Source: Eulemur rufifrons (Eukaryota > Chordata > Mammalia > Primates > Lemuridae). From it: 64,000 nucleotides of DNA. Below are positions 24,350 through 36,340 of this stretch, in pieces (the first letter of the stretch is position 1; each line of letters opens with the position of its first letter). The notes under the pieces were generated by a model, which did not search any database, was not told where the DNA came from, and saw only the letters and a program-made list of their open reading frames with translations. The position numbers were made by a program, and so were the translations under genes. Where the stretch lies: positions 11,298,501-11,362,500 of the forward strand of contig NC_091000.1 of NCBI RefSeq assembly GCF_041146395.1, in the 5' to 3' direction.

Positions 24350-25677
24350 TGGTTGAAACAAATATAGAAATGAAAAATTTTATTTTTTTTAGCTTTCTAC
24401 TTAAAGTAATAGTCTTGTGAATTTAAATGATTAATCATTTTGCGATTTAAAAGCAAAAGGAAAAAAAATTCAAAGTGTTATTCTGTTTGATTCTGTGAGA
24501 GCATCTTGAAATGAGATGCCCCTGAAAGAGAAACAATTGTATGAAACCATTGCAAAAGCTGTGACACTGTTGTCATTGGCTGGATTTTACTCAGTAAGAT
24601 CATCGGTCATTGCAATCTACTGTCAATATATTGCTTTATTTTCATAGAAAAGTGCAGTTGGTGGAGTACTTTAGTCCAATTAGCATCTCTTATGTGTATG
24701 TTTTGTTATAATTTCTTTCCCTGAAAAAAAGTTAGTAAGTGTAACAGAGGCTCTTATTAAGATTAGTAAAATATTAAGGAATAAGTGTTCTTAGACCAAG
24801 AAATTGCCACACTTTTATAAACATGTATAATTGTTAGTGAATCATTAACCTTTAAATTTAGAGATGTTTAGGTATTTCCCTCACAGTTAAAAGGAGAAAT
24901 TCTACAAGTACTGTATTCATGAAATAATGAGTTTCTCTAAAATATGAAGTATTTATTTATGAGTTAAAGAAGTCTTGATATTACTATACCTTCACAGTTA
25001 AAATTTTTAAAAATGTTACAACTCATTTAATTTCAAACTGAATTAAAAGCACTAAACTATGAACTAGGTTTATGCTATTATAAATATGACAGTAATACAT
25101 AGTCCTGCCAGGTATTAATTTAGTATAAGTTATAAAATTACAGAATAAAACATTTTAGGCTTTTCATGCTACAGAAAGAGGTAATATCAGAGAAATACGG
25201 TTTTGGACAGATTCTGTGAGATTCATAGTTCTATATTGTGCTAGTTTTTACCTTATTACCTTATAAACACTTAATGTTATTTTTGTGTATAGTAATTGAG
25301 ATTTTTTTAATTTATTCAATTAGAAGCTTTTTGAATATTCCTTCTCACCCCCCAAATAATCAGTATGCCCTTCCTAAGTGTGTTTATTCTTTCAATGTTT
25401 ACTCCCTGAATTAAAGAGATTTTAGTCTTTAAAGGTCCTTTGGCATATTAGAGACAGAATTTCTGTGATAATGTCGTTGAGACTTTTTGGGGGAGTGGGG
25501 CAGGGGAAGGGTATGTTGATTAATAACTCTTATGAGAGTTAAGTAAAATATCTACTCAATCCATTAAAGTTATTTTCTAGTAGTTAAGTCTTTCTTAAGG
25601 AAAGAATTTGAGCGCAGTAAAATAAATATTTTCAGTAGTTTTAGATGTTAGTAAAAACAATAAAATGTTTTTGGGGG
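24350..25677. other. AT-rich unique DNA
   Basis: Nothing recognised beyond A- and T-runs. Confidence 0.5.
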
Positions 25678-25992
25678 CATTACGGACTGAATGTTTGTAT
25701 ACCCCAAAATTTCGTATGTAGAAACTTAATCCTCATTGTGAGGATATTTGGAGGTATGACCCTTGGGAGGTGATTAGATCATGTGGACAGAGCCCGCAGG
25801 CATGGGGTTAGTGTCCTTGCAAAAGAGAAAGCTCTCTCGCCCCTTCCTCCATGTGGGGACACAGCAAGAATGTGCTGGCACCTCCATCTGGGATTTTCCA
25901 GCCTTCAGAACTCTGCAGTATAAATTTTTGTTGTTTATGACCTACCCAGTTGATGGTATTTTGTTAGAGCAACCCAAACAGACTAAGATACA
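25678..25992 (+). mobile_element. MLT1-type LTR (ERVL-MaLR), solitary, sense
   Basis: Order of blocks: TACGGACTGAATGTTTGTAT, CCCCAAAATTTCGTATGTAG, AACTTAATCCTCATTGTGAG, GGGAGGTGATTAGATCATGT, CTCTCTCGCCCCTTCCTCCA, TGTGGGGACACAGCAAGAAT, TTTCCAGCCTTCAGAACTCT, TTGTTGTTTATGACCTACCC and GTATTTTGTTAGAGCAACCC. These follow the MLT1 LTR from end to end. It is a solo LTR with no viral coding sequence. The 73-codon frame at 25781-26002 is a by-product. Confidence 0.85.
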
Positions 25993-26084
25993 GGATAAAT
26001 AAATAAATGTTTTTGCCAAAGTCTTAGAGAATTAAAAGTTACTCTCCTTAGCTAGTTATAACAAGAGTACACTGCTCTTCAGTT

Positions 26085-26160
26085 CAATTTAATAAATATT
26101 TATTGAGTACCTACTATGTGTTTGACATCAGTGCTTTATTAAGATATAAGAAATTCACTA
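26085..26160 (-). mobile_element. LINE L2 3'-tail fragment (antisense)
   Basis: 'TTCAATTTAATAAATATTTA' followed by TTGAGTACCTACTATGTG is the reverse complement of the L2 terminal sequence. Very short. Confidence 0.6.
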
Positions 26161-26594
26161 TTAAGTATACAGTGTAGTAAGCAAATAAAGCAATAATTTT
26201 TATAGTACTATAATTCTTATACTTTACTAAATATTGACCAGTTGCTTATAAGAATAAAATGTTTTTTACAAGTTTTTTTAGTTTTAAAAATTTTATTGAG
26301 AATGTTTTATTCTATTTCTTATATTAGAGGCCAAAGGTAGATCAGGTCTCATTTCTATATAAAACTTTAAGAAACATAGATAAAGCTAAATCACCATTGA
26401 AAGCAGAAACAAAAATGCAATATTGTTTTGAGCAATAGTATTAGACTGTTAGGCTGAGGGCTTAGTTTAAATGTTAGTGTAAATCACCAAAGAATACATG
26501 AAAACAAAACATAGCAAAACACTGTGTGGGTCCAAGAAAGATGTAATTCTTTATTAGCTTTTTTTGTTGTTGCATTTAAGGATGTATTTTTCCC

Positions 26595-27012
26595 TAGGGC
26601 TACTAATATTAATAAATTGCTACATGTTGAGTGGCTTAAACCAAGAGAAACTTATTCCCTCACAGCTGTGGATGCTACACATCTCAAGGTACTGGCAGGG
26701 CAGTGCTTCCTCTGAAGACTCTAGGGAAGAATCCTTCCCTGCCTCTTCCACCTTCCGGTGGCTCAGACATGCTTTGACTTGTACCTGCATCATTCCAGCC
26801 AGTCTTTGCTTCCATTTCCACATGGACTTCTTCCCTTGTCTCGTTATTTCCTCATCTTATAAAACACCAGTGGTTGGATTTAGGACCTGCCTTAATCCAG
26901 TATGACCTCATCTTAACTAATTACATCTGCAAAGACCTTATTTCCTGTAAGGTCATATTCTGAGGTTCTAGGTAGACATGAATTTTGGGGGCACACATTT
27001 CAACCCACTCCA
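26595..27012 (-). mobile_element. MLT1-type LTR (ERVL-MaLR), solitary, antisense
   Basis: The + strand reads GCTACATGTTGAGTGGCTTA, AACCAAGAGAAACTTATTCC, CTCACAGCTGTGGATGCTAC, GTACTGGCAGGGCAGTGCTT, CCTCTGAAGACTCTAGGGAA, GAATCCTTCCCTGCCTCTTC, CATCTTAACTAATTACATCT, GCAAAGACCTTATTTCCTGT and AATTTTGGGGGCACACATTT. This is the reverse complement of an MLT1-family LTR of another subfamily than the copy at 25.7 kb. The open frames across it (113 codons at 26564-26905) are incidental. Confidence 0.8.
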
Positions 27013-27503
27013 GAGAAAAAGGAAGTAGCATAGAAGAAAGAGGTAAAAAATATTTTCTTTTCTGTCCTCGGGTTTTTGCTTTCCCATTCCTTAGTGGGTT
27101 TAGATAAGTTAGAATTGAGCATTCATGCGTTCGCATTCCTATTTTTTTTAAGATATTTTGTCTGCCAAAACTGACTTACATTTCTTTTCTCCTAAAAGTG
27201 TCACATTATGTGAAATTCCAGTAAGAAAGCTGTAGAATTTTGAATGTTTTTTATTCAATCATAGGGTAAATTAAAATTTAGTTTTTATGCTTTTTTTATA
27301 TTTCAGAATTTGAAAAACTAGAAAGAAACAAAAATTATTGAGAGACTGCCATACTATAGATATAAAGCATTCAGAGAACATAATTATAAACCTCTCTTTT
27401 AAATTGAGCATCTTAGAGTATGCTATAGTCATTAATTACAATGAACTTTACGTAAGTATAGTCTATTACCTCTCAATGTCCCTATAAGTTTTAAACTTGT
27501 AAG
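27013..27503. other. AT-rich unique DNA
   Basis: Nothing recognised. Confidence 0.5.
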
Positions 27504-27806
27504 CTTTTTTTTTTTCTTTTTTGAAACAGGGTCTCACTCTGTTGCCTGGGCTATATAGTACAGTGACATTATCATAGCTCACTGCAACCTCTAACTCCTG
27601 GGCTCAAGCAATCTTCCTACCTCAGCCTCCCCAGTAGCTGGGAATACAGTTGTATACTACCACACCCGGCTAATTTTTCTATTTTTGGTAGAGACAGGGT
27701 CTTACTATGTTGCTCAGGCTGGTCTTGAACTCCTGGCCTCACGCGATGCTCCTGCCTTGGCCTCCGAAAACCCTGGGATTATAGGTGTGAGCCACTGCAC
27801 CTGGCC
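27504..27806 (-). mobile_element. AluJ-like SINE (antisense)
   Basis: Poly-T start, TTTGAAACAGGGTCTCACTC, CACTGCAACCTCTAACTCCT, CTCAGCCTCCCCAGTAGCTG, TAGAGACAGGGTCTTACTAT and the end GTGAGCCACTGCACCTGGCC define a dimeric Alu on the minus strand. It lacks the lemur-specific middle segment, has many substitutions and no clean target-site duplication, so it is old. Confidence 0.92.
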
Positions 27807-28433
27807 TGTAAACTATTTTTTAATATAAAAAAGAAATAGTATGATAAGTGAACTTTATGATTGTTAACAAAGCTTATTTTATTTCAGTTGGCTTTCAGTT
27901 TTAAGTTGCAAAACTGAAATATCCATACATACCAAAAAATAGTTTTAAAAAATCATCTATATTTTAATAAATGCGTGAAATATTTCTCTGTGAGAATGAA
28001 TAGATATCTAGACCAGGAATTTAAGAGATTTTTCATCCTCTTTCAAGACAATAAATGATACACTGAAATATAAAGTGTTATGTTCCCAAAGAGTGATGGA
28101 TGAGATCCTTTTCTGAGAGCAGCTATTGGCTAATTAGAAATGGGAAAGGCCCTTGCAGGTCTTCTTAGACTAAGGAGGCTACAGACAAAAGCCTCAGGCA
28201 CGCACTATACCTGGCTTATAATTCTGCTTTGGGTCACCCCTGCCAGTAAGGGAGTCTATATTTGAATTATAATAATACGGAATATAGTTTAAACCCATCT
28301 CTATGAACAGACACCCTGATACAATCTTATAATGAGAACGTTAGCGTGGTCTATGCCATTTCAGGGGAGTGGAGCAGAGATGAAAAATGAGAAGGGGTTC
28401 TGGATCAGGGACTCTGCCAGTCACATTAAGGGG

Positions 28434-28540
28434 AGGCTGAGGCAGGAGGATCCCTTGAGCCCAAGAGTTTGAGGTTGCAGTGAGCTATGATGATGTCACT
28501 GTACTATAGCCCAGGCAACAGAGTGAGACCTTGTCTCCAA
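28434..28540 (+). mobile_element. Alu right-arm fragment (sense)
   Basis: Starts in GGGGAGGCTGAGGCAGGAGG, continues 'TTTGAGGTTGCAGTGAGCTA' and 'ACAGAGTGAGACCTTGTCTC', and then stops without an A-tail. Only part of one monomer is present, so it is a truncated or free right-arm copy. Confidence 0.85.
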
Positions 28541-28904
28541 AATGTGTATAGATGTGGGTCATCTACTGAGATTTCTCATTCAGGCATAAGAGAATATTCA
28601 CTTTTAACCTCAGGTTGCAGAGGAGGAGGAGGAAGAAGGGGTGATAATGTTACCTATAAAACTTAAATTCATAGTAAGTTAACAGTCATTAAAATTATGA
28701 AAAATATTTGCTAGTTTAAAAATGGTTTGAGGTGAGGCAACAAATTCAAGGCATTAAATGCGTAATTTCTCACATTTCTTTAAAAAACAAAAGTTACTTT
28801 GTTAACTTGTTTTCCTGCAGAATTAGAATATTTGACAGGGGTAAGATTTCTGCTTTGTGTGGGGCCATGTAGTTTAAGGACAAGGTTTATATGATGTGCT
28901 GGGT
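28541..28904. other. Unique DNA with a purine-rich tract
   Basis: A GAGGAGGAGGAGGAAGAAGG tract lies at about 28,620-28,640. Otherwise nothing recognised. Confidence 0.5.
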
Positions 28905-29060
28905 GCCAGGAAATGTGAGTTCTAATCTGTGCTCTGCTGCCAACTGCCTGACTTGGGCTGGATAACAAAATTCTAACAGATGCCTCAAAAGATCTTTAAA
29001 AGCAATGATTTGGAATAGAAGATCTCAGATTTTTTTCAATTCTGAAATTCTTCTATTATA
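28905..29060 (+). repeat. Degenerate MIR (sense)
   Basis: 'GTGAGTTCTAATCTGTGCTC' followed by TGCTGCCAACTGCCTGACTTGGG parallels the MIR 5' core (GAGTTCGAATCCTGGCTCTGCC ... CTAGCTGTGTGACCTTGGGC). The 3' half is poorly preserved. Confidence 0.6.
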
Positions 29061-29879
29061 CTTTTATTTAAACTGACACATGATATCCCATTGTCAAGTG
29101 TCTATTAGGATTGATCAGGAGTGTGTTCCTTGTCTACCACTGCATGGAAATGATGAAAATATAATAAAACCTTCCTTTTTTATGATCTAATTTTTTAGCT
29201 CTGTTGATTTGTTTAGGAGTGCATAACCCAACTTGGCACCATATTAATTTTTAGAGATTTTCCTTCAATACTCTATTAGGCCTTGTACCCATAAGTTCTT
29301 TAATTATTTCCTAGGAGCCTTTAAATAAATTGAAAATAAAAAATTCTGTGTTAATTAAGCTATTAACATTATATGTTCTTTGTTTCCAATTCTAATAATC
29401 ACTAATTTATCTAGATTTTGAACTACTGGCCAATTACTCTGGAGTTTAAAAAACTAATCTCAATATGGATGTCTAAAGTGATTCAAAACAAAAATCAGTA
29501 AATCAGTGATGATAAGATGATTTCAGGATCTCTTTTACATAGTTAGCCAGAGGGGTCACCAACTGATTTTTAAAAGTTATGCTTATTTGTGCATCTCTAG
29601 TGGAAGCACTACTAGTGATTAGTTATTTTTATGTTTGAGTATCATTGATAAGCATCTGAATTTCTGTATAAATGAATTTGAAAAACCAGAATAAAGAAAT
29701 GAGCTGAAATTTCATATCTCTGTTTTGTTTAGTATTAATCTCTGCTACCATATCCCCCAATTTCATAATTTTACAGTAATAAAATTAAAGTATTAGTTAC
29801 CACATTTTCAGTTCACCTAATTCATATATCATGTGTTAAAGTTCAAAAGAATTATATAAGTCTAATAGAGAAGGACTTA

Positions 29880-30010
29880 TCAAGATCATGATGAAATCAA
29901 GGCCCAAAGAATTTAAGAAATTTGACTACAGACGTACGTAGGTATTGGTAGAAAGAGAACTGAAAGCCACCTTTTTGGATTCTTACCCAATATTCTCTCT
30001 ATTATACCAT
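29880..30010 (-). repeat. Degenerate MIR (antisense)
   Basis: 'TCAAGGCCCAAAGAATTTAA', then GAAATTTGACTACAGACG, and AGAGAACTGAAAGCCACC ... TTCTTACCCAATATTCTCTCTATTATACCAT fit the antisense MIR core and its usual end. Confidence 0.6.
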
Positions 30011-31510
30011 TATTTTGTTAAATTAATGGCATCTGTCTTAGAGAAAATAAAATAGCTTTCTTTCTTGTCCATGCAATATAGATAAAATCCTGTTTTATAA
30101 CATAAATATAAAGCAATGATTTTAGTAATGTTTTTTGTTCTATTGTCTCAGATATCTCCAGACATTTGGAAGAGTTCCTATAAATTTAATTTTTTTAATT
30201 ACAAAATATCCAGCTGGGACAGGGCCATTTTTAGAAATGAGTAATGGAATCATAGCAAGAATCTCAAGTGACCGTGAATACTAACTTGTCCCTTGGGTAA
30301 GGTCATCATTAAAAAGTATGGAAGTTTTTTATATACTGTAGAAACTGGTTTCGTGCTGGGCCCCTAAAGTCATTTATCTGACTATACTGTCCTAAGTGAG
30401 TCATTTGTTAGCTTGTGAGAGTAATATATAAATGCTTTGTTATAAATTTGATGATCAGAAACTACTAAAAGCAACCAGGTAAAGGCATTCCCCAATTTAT
30501 GTAAATCTATATTTTAAAGGTCTGTTTAGAACTCAAGAACTATTTCCTCAGAACTCCTTAGTGTCCCAGGGTAATCCTCACAATCCTATTTAACCCACAG
30601 TATAACACGATAAGAAGAACAGTCCCACAATACTTGTTCTCAATTCCAGTTCTGAATGCCAAGAATACAGCTCCTTTAGTTAAACATCTGGACTTGAACC
30701 TGACCACTTACTGTGCTTGACCATAGAATAGAATGTACGTAGATAATAAATTCAAAATGAGGAAAGAAAGGGAAAAAACAAACTTTACTGGCTACTAAGA
30801 GGAGAGAAAAGTGTCTAATCCTTGGCTAATCTTTGCCAGAAGTAAAAATAAAACACATTGTGAGGACTACCATGCTTTAGAGCTTCTGCAAACACCCGGC
30901 TAGGGTTTGCCATTAGAGATTTGTTCTGGTGTTTATCCATTTTGTAGGAGGCTCTCAAAACTCTTCACCAAGGGAATGGATCTGTTTTGAGACCTTTTGA
31001 AGGCTGCAAGTCGTTAGAGAACTAGCCTCAAACCCAAACTCTCCATGAGCCCAGGTAAATTGCAACACATTTCGTTGCATAGCTCTGAAACTTTTTCATT
31101 TACATAAAACAATCACAGGGTCTTAAGTAAATTCGGTTTGAGATGATATTTTAAGTGATTTAAATGAAGATTGGTATTGTTTATTAGTATAGAAATCTTC
31201 CAGTAACAGAATTTACTATATCTGTCAATATGAATACAGTTATACTTGCCTTGAATTTTATTTGCATTTGTTTATCTGCCTATTTTCTTGTGGAAATTTT
31301 AATGAGCAGTGAAATGACCAAAAGCTGGACAGCCAGGGGGAGCAAAATAAAGATTATCTAAAACATGCTTAATTATCCTCAGTATAATAAAAACTTAACT
31401 GTAGTAGGGATAATGCAAGAACATTCAGATTATCTAAAAACATTTAAAAATGGCCTTCTAGTGTTGTTAGAAGAGTACGTATGCCAGTGTGTATTACAAA
31501 CTTTCTTGTA
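30011..31510. other. Unique AT-rich DNA
   Basis: No gene or clear repeat. Confidence 0.5.
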
Positions 31511-31805
31511 CAGTCATGTGTTGCCTAACAATGTGGACACATTGAGAAATGTGTTGTTAGGTGATTTCATCCAAGTGTGAACATTGTAGAGTTTACTTAC
31601 ACAGAACTAGATGGTGTGACCTACTACACACCTAGGCTACAAACCTGTGCAACATGTTAACTGTATTGAATACTGTAGGCAGTTGGAACACAATGGTATT
31701 TGTGTGTCTAAACATAGAAACAGTAAAAAATGATATAATCTGTGGGACCACTGCATATATATAGTCCACCATCGACTTGACACATCGTTATGTGGCACAT
31801 GACTG
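31511..31805 (+). mobile_element. Tigger-like MITE with 25-bp terminal inverted repeats
   Basis: The left end CAGTCATGTGTTGCCTAACA follows a TA. The right end, read in reverse complement, is CAGTCATGTGCCACATAACG. The two ends match over about 25 bases with four or five differences. The interior (ACACACCTAGGCTACAAACC, TGAATACTGTAGGCAGTTGG) is the common primate 'CAGTCATGCGCCGCATAACG' non-autonomous family of the pogo/Tigger group. The exact subfamily name is uncertain. Confidence 0.85.
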
Positions 31806-32289
31806 TGTATATATACAAGTATATGTATGTAAGTATATACTTAGGTATGTATATTATTCCTTATCAAGTAACTATGTTATAATATATAATAACTATCTCT
31901 TATGAAATAATTTAGTTAAGGGATATCCACAGAGGACTAGATCATTTAAAGACTGTTCCTTTCGATATCATAGCACATCATGTCTTATTCACCCATTTTC
32001 TTAAAACTTATATTTAGAAGTTGACTTTTATTTTAAAACCTCATTAAATCCTTTTTGTAACCAGAGATAATTAAGATAGTCACATTTCATTTCAGTGAAA
32101 TATATTTCTCTGGACTCTCCCTCTCTATTTTATTTCCAATTAAACTTTCTCTAAAAGTTAGAAGAGTAGTTCATTTTAATTACTAAAGATACCCATGGGG
32201 GGAACTCCTTGAGTGGACTCTTGGATTTCAAGAGATTTTTGTATTGTGAGTAAATTATAGCAGAGGCTATAACCTAGTTCTTCATTCTT
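31806..32289. other. AT-rich DNA with a short (TATA/TATG)n tract
   Basis: TGTATATATACAAGTATATG-like low-complexity sequence at 31,805-31,850. Nothing else recognised. Confidence 0.5.
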
Positions 32290-33065
<776 letters not shown>

Positions 33066-33270
33066 TGGTCTTCAAACTTTTTGCTTGCATACTCACTAAA
33101 AGAATTTTGATACACTAAATACTCTCTCACATTTTAAAATCGAAATCTAATACTTTTCATTACAAGTAAAAATAGCTGCAAAGGGTTAATTTTCAGTGTA
33201 TGACAAATATTGACATTTTCAATAAACTGTTACAGCATAATTTTAAATGTCAATTAATAATAATAAATAA
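33066..33270 (+). mobile_element. Possible hAT-type (MER5/Charlie-like) DNA transposon left end
   Basis: CAGTGGTCTTCAAACTTTTTGCTTGCATAC resembles the hAT terminal repeat CAGTGGTTCTCAAACTTTTTG found in Charlie-group elements. The Alu at 33277 sits inside or just after it. I cannot place the right end with confidence. A 'CAAGCTTGCATACCCC' motif at about 34,250 may belong to it. Confidence 0.45.
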
Positions 33271-33276
33271 ATACTT

Positions 33277-33617
<341 letters not shown>

Positions 33618-33627
33618 AATAAATACT

Positions 33628-34392
33628 AAATGCCTAGCATTTGATACTCACCATCATTTATTTACAAATAAATTAGAAACTCTTTGACACTAGAATATTT
33701 TGCATTATTTCTTATTCTCTTTGAATTTTTATTCCACTTTTTTAGAATATTTTATTTTAGTGTAATATATCTTTGTTTCTGAAAGTCCTTTATTGTTCAA
33801 CTTATTGTACTCTTCTGTAACAAGTACTACCGTAAATACATATATATAAATTTAAAAAATGTCCTATGGCTACAAGGTTCTTAGAGACAGAAACAGATGT
33901 TCTGCTCTGAGTTTTAAATACAATTTTAATCGGTATCACTTGATCCAAAAACAAATCTGTATATTCTAATAAAAAATTATAGACCTTAAAAATAAAATTC
34001 TATTGGAAATGTATCTCATAATGAAGATGAAGTGATGATTGTTTTTATTGCTTTGTTTAACTAGGAAATAGTTTAATTGTTCATCGTTCTTTGGTTTGCG
34101 GCCCTGGAGTGGATATTGCCTCACTGTATGTTTCTAGATAGTTGTCTTTCTTTTTTATAGTGAAGAAAAGAAAGGAAAATCTCTTCCATAGGTACAACTT
34201 CTGGCCATACAGTATCAGGGCTGGAAATCGATTCCTTTGCAACTATTCAAGCTTGCATACCCCTTAGAAATTTTTTCCTTAATCCCAGCATTACAGATAC
34301 CACAGCTAGAAGACCTGTTCTTATAATAAAGAGGATACGGTTTTATGAGTGATCATAAGTGTATTATGATTATCAATATGCTTTAAAAGGTA
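33628..34392. other. AT-rich DNA, possibly the rest of an old hAT element
   Basis: No open frame and no confident repeat call. It separates the Alu from the mariner. Confidence 0.4.
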
Positions 34393-34425
34393 TTTAGGTC
34401 ATTAAATATGAAATGTCCTATTTTG
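34393..34425. repeat. Mariner terminal inverted repeat, 3' end of the transposase
   Basis: TTAGGTCATTAAATATGAAA followed by TGTCCTATTTT pairs with the opposite end over about 30 bases with few mismatches. Confidence 0.85.
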
Positions 34426-34517
34426 AATCGAAAATGTAGTGTATTATATCTCAAACAAGAAGCAGTACAATTAATTACAGTACATGCCTAAACTATCAAC
34501 ACAGTGTTGCCACCTTA

Positions 34518-35480
34518 ACAGTAGCTTTCTATCCCAGCAGCAAAGAAGCCTAGAGAGTGAGTGGCAATGAAATCGCGAAAAGCATTTTCCACAGTTTGTT
34601 GAGAATTGCACATTTTTCCTTGCAATAAGTGGTCCAAACCCTGGAAGAAATGATAGTCAGTTGGTGCAAGGTCTGGTGAATATGGTGGATGACTGAGAGT
34701 TTAACAAGTCCGGCTTCTTTACTTTGAGCAGGGTTTGTCTTTGCGACATGTGGTCAAGCATTGTCTTGCAAGAGGATTGGCCTGTGTTGGCCAGTCTCTG
34801 CTGCTTAATGGCAAGCGTCCTCATCATTTTGTCCAGTTGGTTGCAGTACACATCTGCTGTAATCGACTGACCAGATTTCATGAAGCTGTAGTGGGTAATA
34901 CCAGCACTGGACCACCAGACACCATTAACGTTTTTTGATGAAATTCAGTTTTCCACTATGTTTCAGCACTTCATATTTATCCAACCATTGTGCTGAATAC
35001 TAGTGATGGTCAAAAAGAATCCATTTTTCATCACACGTAACAATACGGTGTAGAAATGGTTCGCCTTTATGTTGTGACAGCAAAGAAAGGCAAACTTTGA
35101 GACACTTTATCTTCTGATCCTGATTTAACTCATGCGAAACCCATCTATCCAGCTTCTTAACCTTGCCGATTTATTTCAAATGGTCCAATATTGATGGAAT
35201 AGTAATGTCAAACCTTGCTGCTAACTCACATGTAGGTTGCAATGGATTCACTTCCACTACAGCTTTCAGTTCATCATTATCCACCATGATCTCAGGTTGC
35301 CTCCCATGTGGCTCATTTTCAAAATTAAAATCACCAAAATGGAACTTCTCAAACCATCAATGTGCTATGCATTCATTAGCCACATCCTTCCCAAACACTT
35401 CGTTGATATTTCAAGCTGTGTGTGCTGCATTGGTTCCATGACAGAACTCATATTCAAAAATAATACGAATTTTTGACTAA
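34518..35480 (-). pseudogene. Mariner transposase pseudogene (DD34D class)
   Basis: Reading the minus strand in shifting frames recovers mariner transposase landmarks in order. First is a helix-turn-helix region with WFEKFHFGD near 35,345-35,370 and DNDELKAVVEVNPLQPTCEL near 35,215-35,285. Next are IGKVKKLDRWVSHELNQDQK (about 35,105-35,160) and the first catalytic Asp in IVTCDEKWILFDHH (about 35,010-35,050). The second Asp lies in LQDNA*PHVAKT (about 34,740-34,771), and the third in YSPDLAPTDYHFFQGLDHLL (about 34,620-34,680). It is dead: several Arg codons have become TGA stops (CpG decay of CGA), including the one in the second catalytic motif, and at least two frameshifts separate the blocks. 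An intact 74-codon frame at 34657-34881 is only a fragment. Confidence 0.9.
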
Positions 35481-35637
35481 TCTGTGGTTTCACAAAAATT
35501 GCTCTAAAAAATTTTGAAAGGTAATCATGAGCCAAAATGTGCATTTGAAAGACTAAGGATGTACCTTCACAATGAAAACAAAATAAGAAGTGTCAAAGTG
35601 AAATGTCAGAGATACCAACTGTCAAACTTAGTACTTA

Positions 35638-35670
35638 AGGAAATCAGACGTTTCATACTTAATCACCTAA
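35638..35670. repeat. Mariner terminal inverted repeat, 5' end of the transposase
   Basis: On the + strand AAATCAGACGTTTCATACTT followed by AATCACCTAA. The reverse complement begins TTAGGTGATTAAGTATGAAA and matches the repeat at 34393. Confidence 0.85.
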
Positions 35671-35756
35671 TATATTCTTATTTGTAGGTATCAGCATTTT
35701 TGCTGTGTATCCATTAAACCCAATTTAAATTTATTAATTATTTACACGAGTGAGTG

Positions 35757-35988
35757 TAATTCAACTGGGGCACTATTTATTAATAGCATTGAATGGGGTA
35801 ATTCCTCTTTTTGAGAAACTGTTCCTTGTATTTCATAATAATTACCATCCCTGACTCTTGCCCTTTACATGCCTGATGTATCCTTAGACACTAACAGACA
35901 TTGTGGCAACCCAGACACCTCCCCATCTCGACACTCCATTTCCAATCATTCTCAGGCAGGTAGAACTGTCCCTGATTGAGAATCATGG
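35757..35988 (-). mobile_element. hAT-Charlie (MER20-like) MITE, antisense
   Basis: In reverse complement it starts CATGATTCTCAATCAGGGAC, AGTTCTACC..., runs through 'TGTCTGGGTTGCCACAATGT' and AGTCAGGGATG, and ends AGTGCCCCAGTTGAATT. This parallels the MER20-type order (GGTTCTCAACCAGGG..., TTTGGTTGTCACAA, GGCCAGGGATGCTG, AGTGCCGAGGTTGAGAAAC). Confidence 0.65.
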
Positions 35989-35994
35989 ATTTAC

Positions 35995-36340
35995 ATCCCT
36001 GATAGCCTTTTAAGCCTGTTTGCTTTATCAGAGATTTGAAAGATCTATTAAACTGTTAAAGTCTTCCACTATTGTTTTGTTACTGTTTTTTTTGTGTGTG
36101 TTTCTTACCATTTTTCTTTATTGATATGTAGAGTTCATGCCCATTATATCTTTATTATAGACTGTAACCTTATTGATCCTTTTGTATCCAAGTTAATGCT
36201 TTTTATATCATAAGTTCTATTTTATTTGATATTAATATTGTATCCCCTGCTTTCTTTATAATTGAACTTGTGTAGTTTATTTGTGCCTCTAGCTTTACAT
36301 TTAACATTTCCATTATAATTGCTTCCTAATACTATTGGTC
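35995..36340 (-). mobile_element. L1 ORF2-region fragment (antisense)
   Basis: 'AAGTCTTCCACTATTGTTTT', GTTGATATGT-like blocks, 'TATCTTTATTATAGACTGTA' and 'CTATTTTATTTGATATTAAT' followed by ATTGTATCCCCTGCTTTCTTTA fit the antisense L1 ORF2 sequence (TCCCACTATTATTGTG...; TCTATTTTGTCTGATATAAGTAT AGCTACTCCTGCTCTCTTT). Old L1M-type. Confidence 0.65.

Larger units (their letters stand above)
34393..35670 (-). mobile_element. Near full-length mariner transposon (dead), minus strand
   Basis: The element is about 1.28 kb, the usual length of mariners. Both ends are preserved as inverted repeats: the + strand left end reads TTTAGGTCATTAAATATGAA and the right end in reverse complement reads TTAGGTGATTAAGTATGAAA. 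TA dinucleotides abut each end (34391-34392 and 35671-35672), as expected for a TA target. The interior encodes a decayed mariner transposase on the minus strand. The terminal sequence is not one I recognise from the familiar human mariners, so it may be a lineage-restricted family. That last point is inference. Confidence 0.9.

Noticed and set aside
25678..27012. A complete endogenous retrovirus between the two LTRs
   Set aside because: The LTRs are in opposite orientations and of different subfamilies, and the 600 bases between them hold no viral coding sequence.
34657..34938. Frames of 67-74 codons at 34.7-34.9 kb as possible genes
   Set aside because: Part of the decayed mariner transposase region. 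The minus frame is an out-of-frame or partial read and the plus frame is its shadow.
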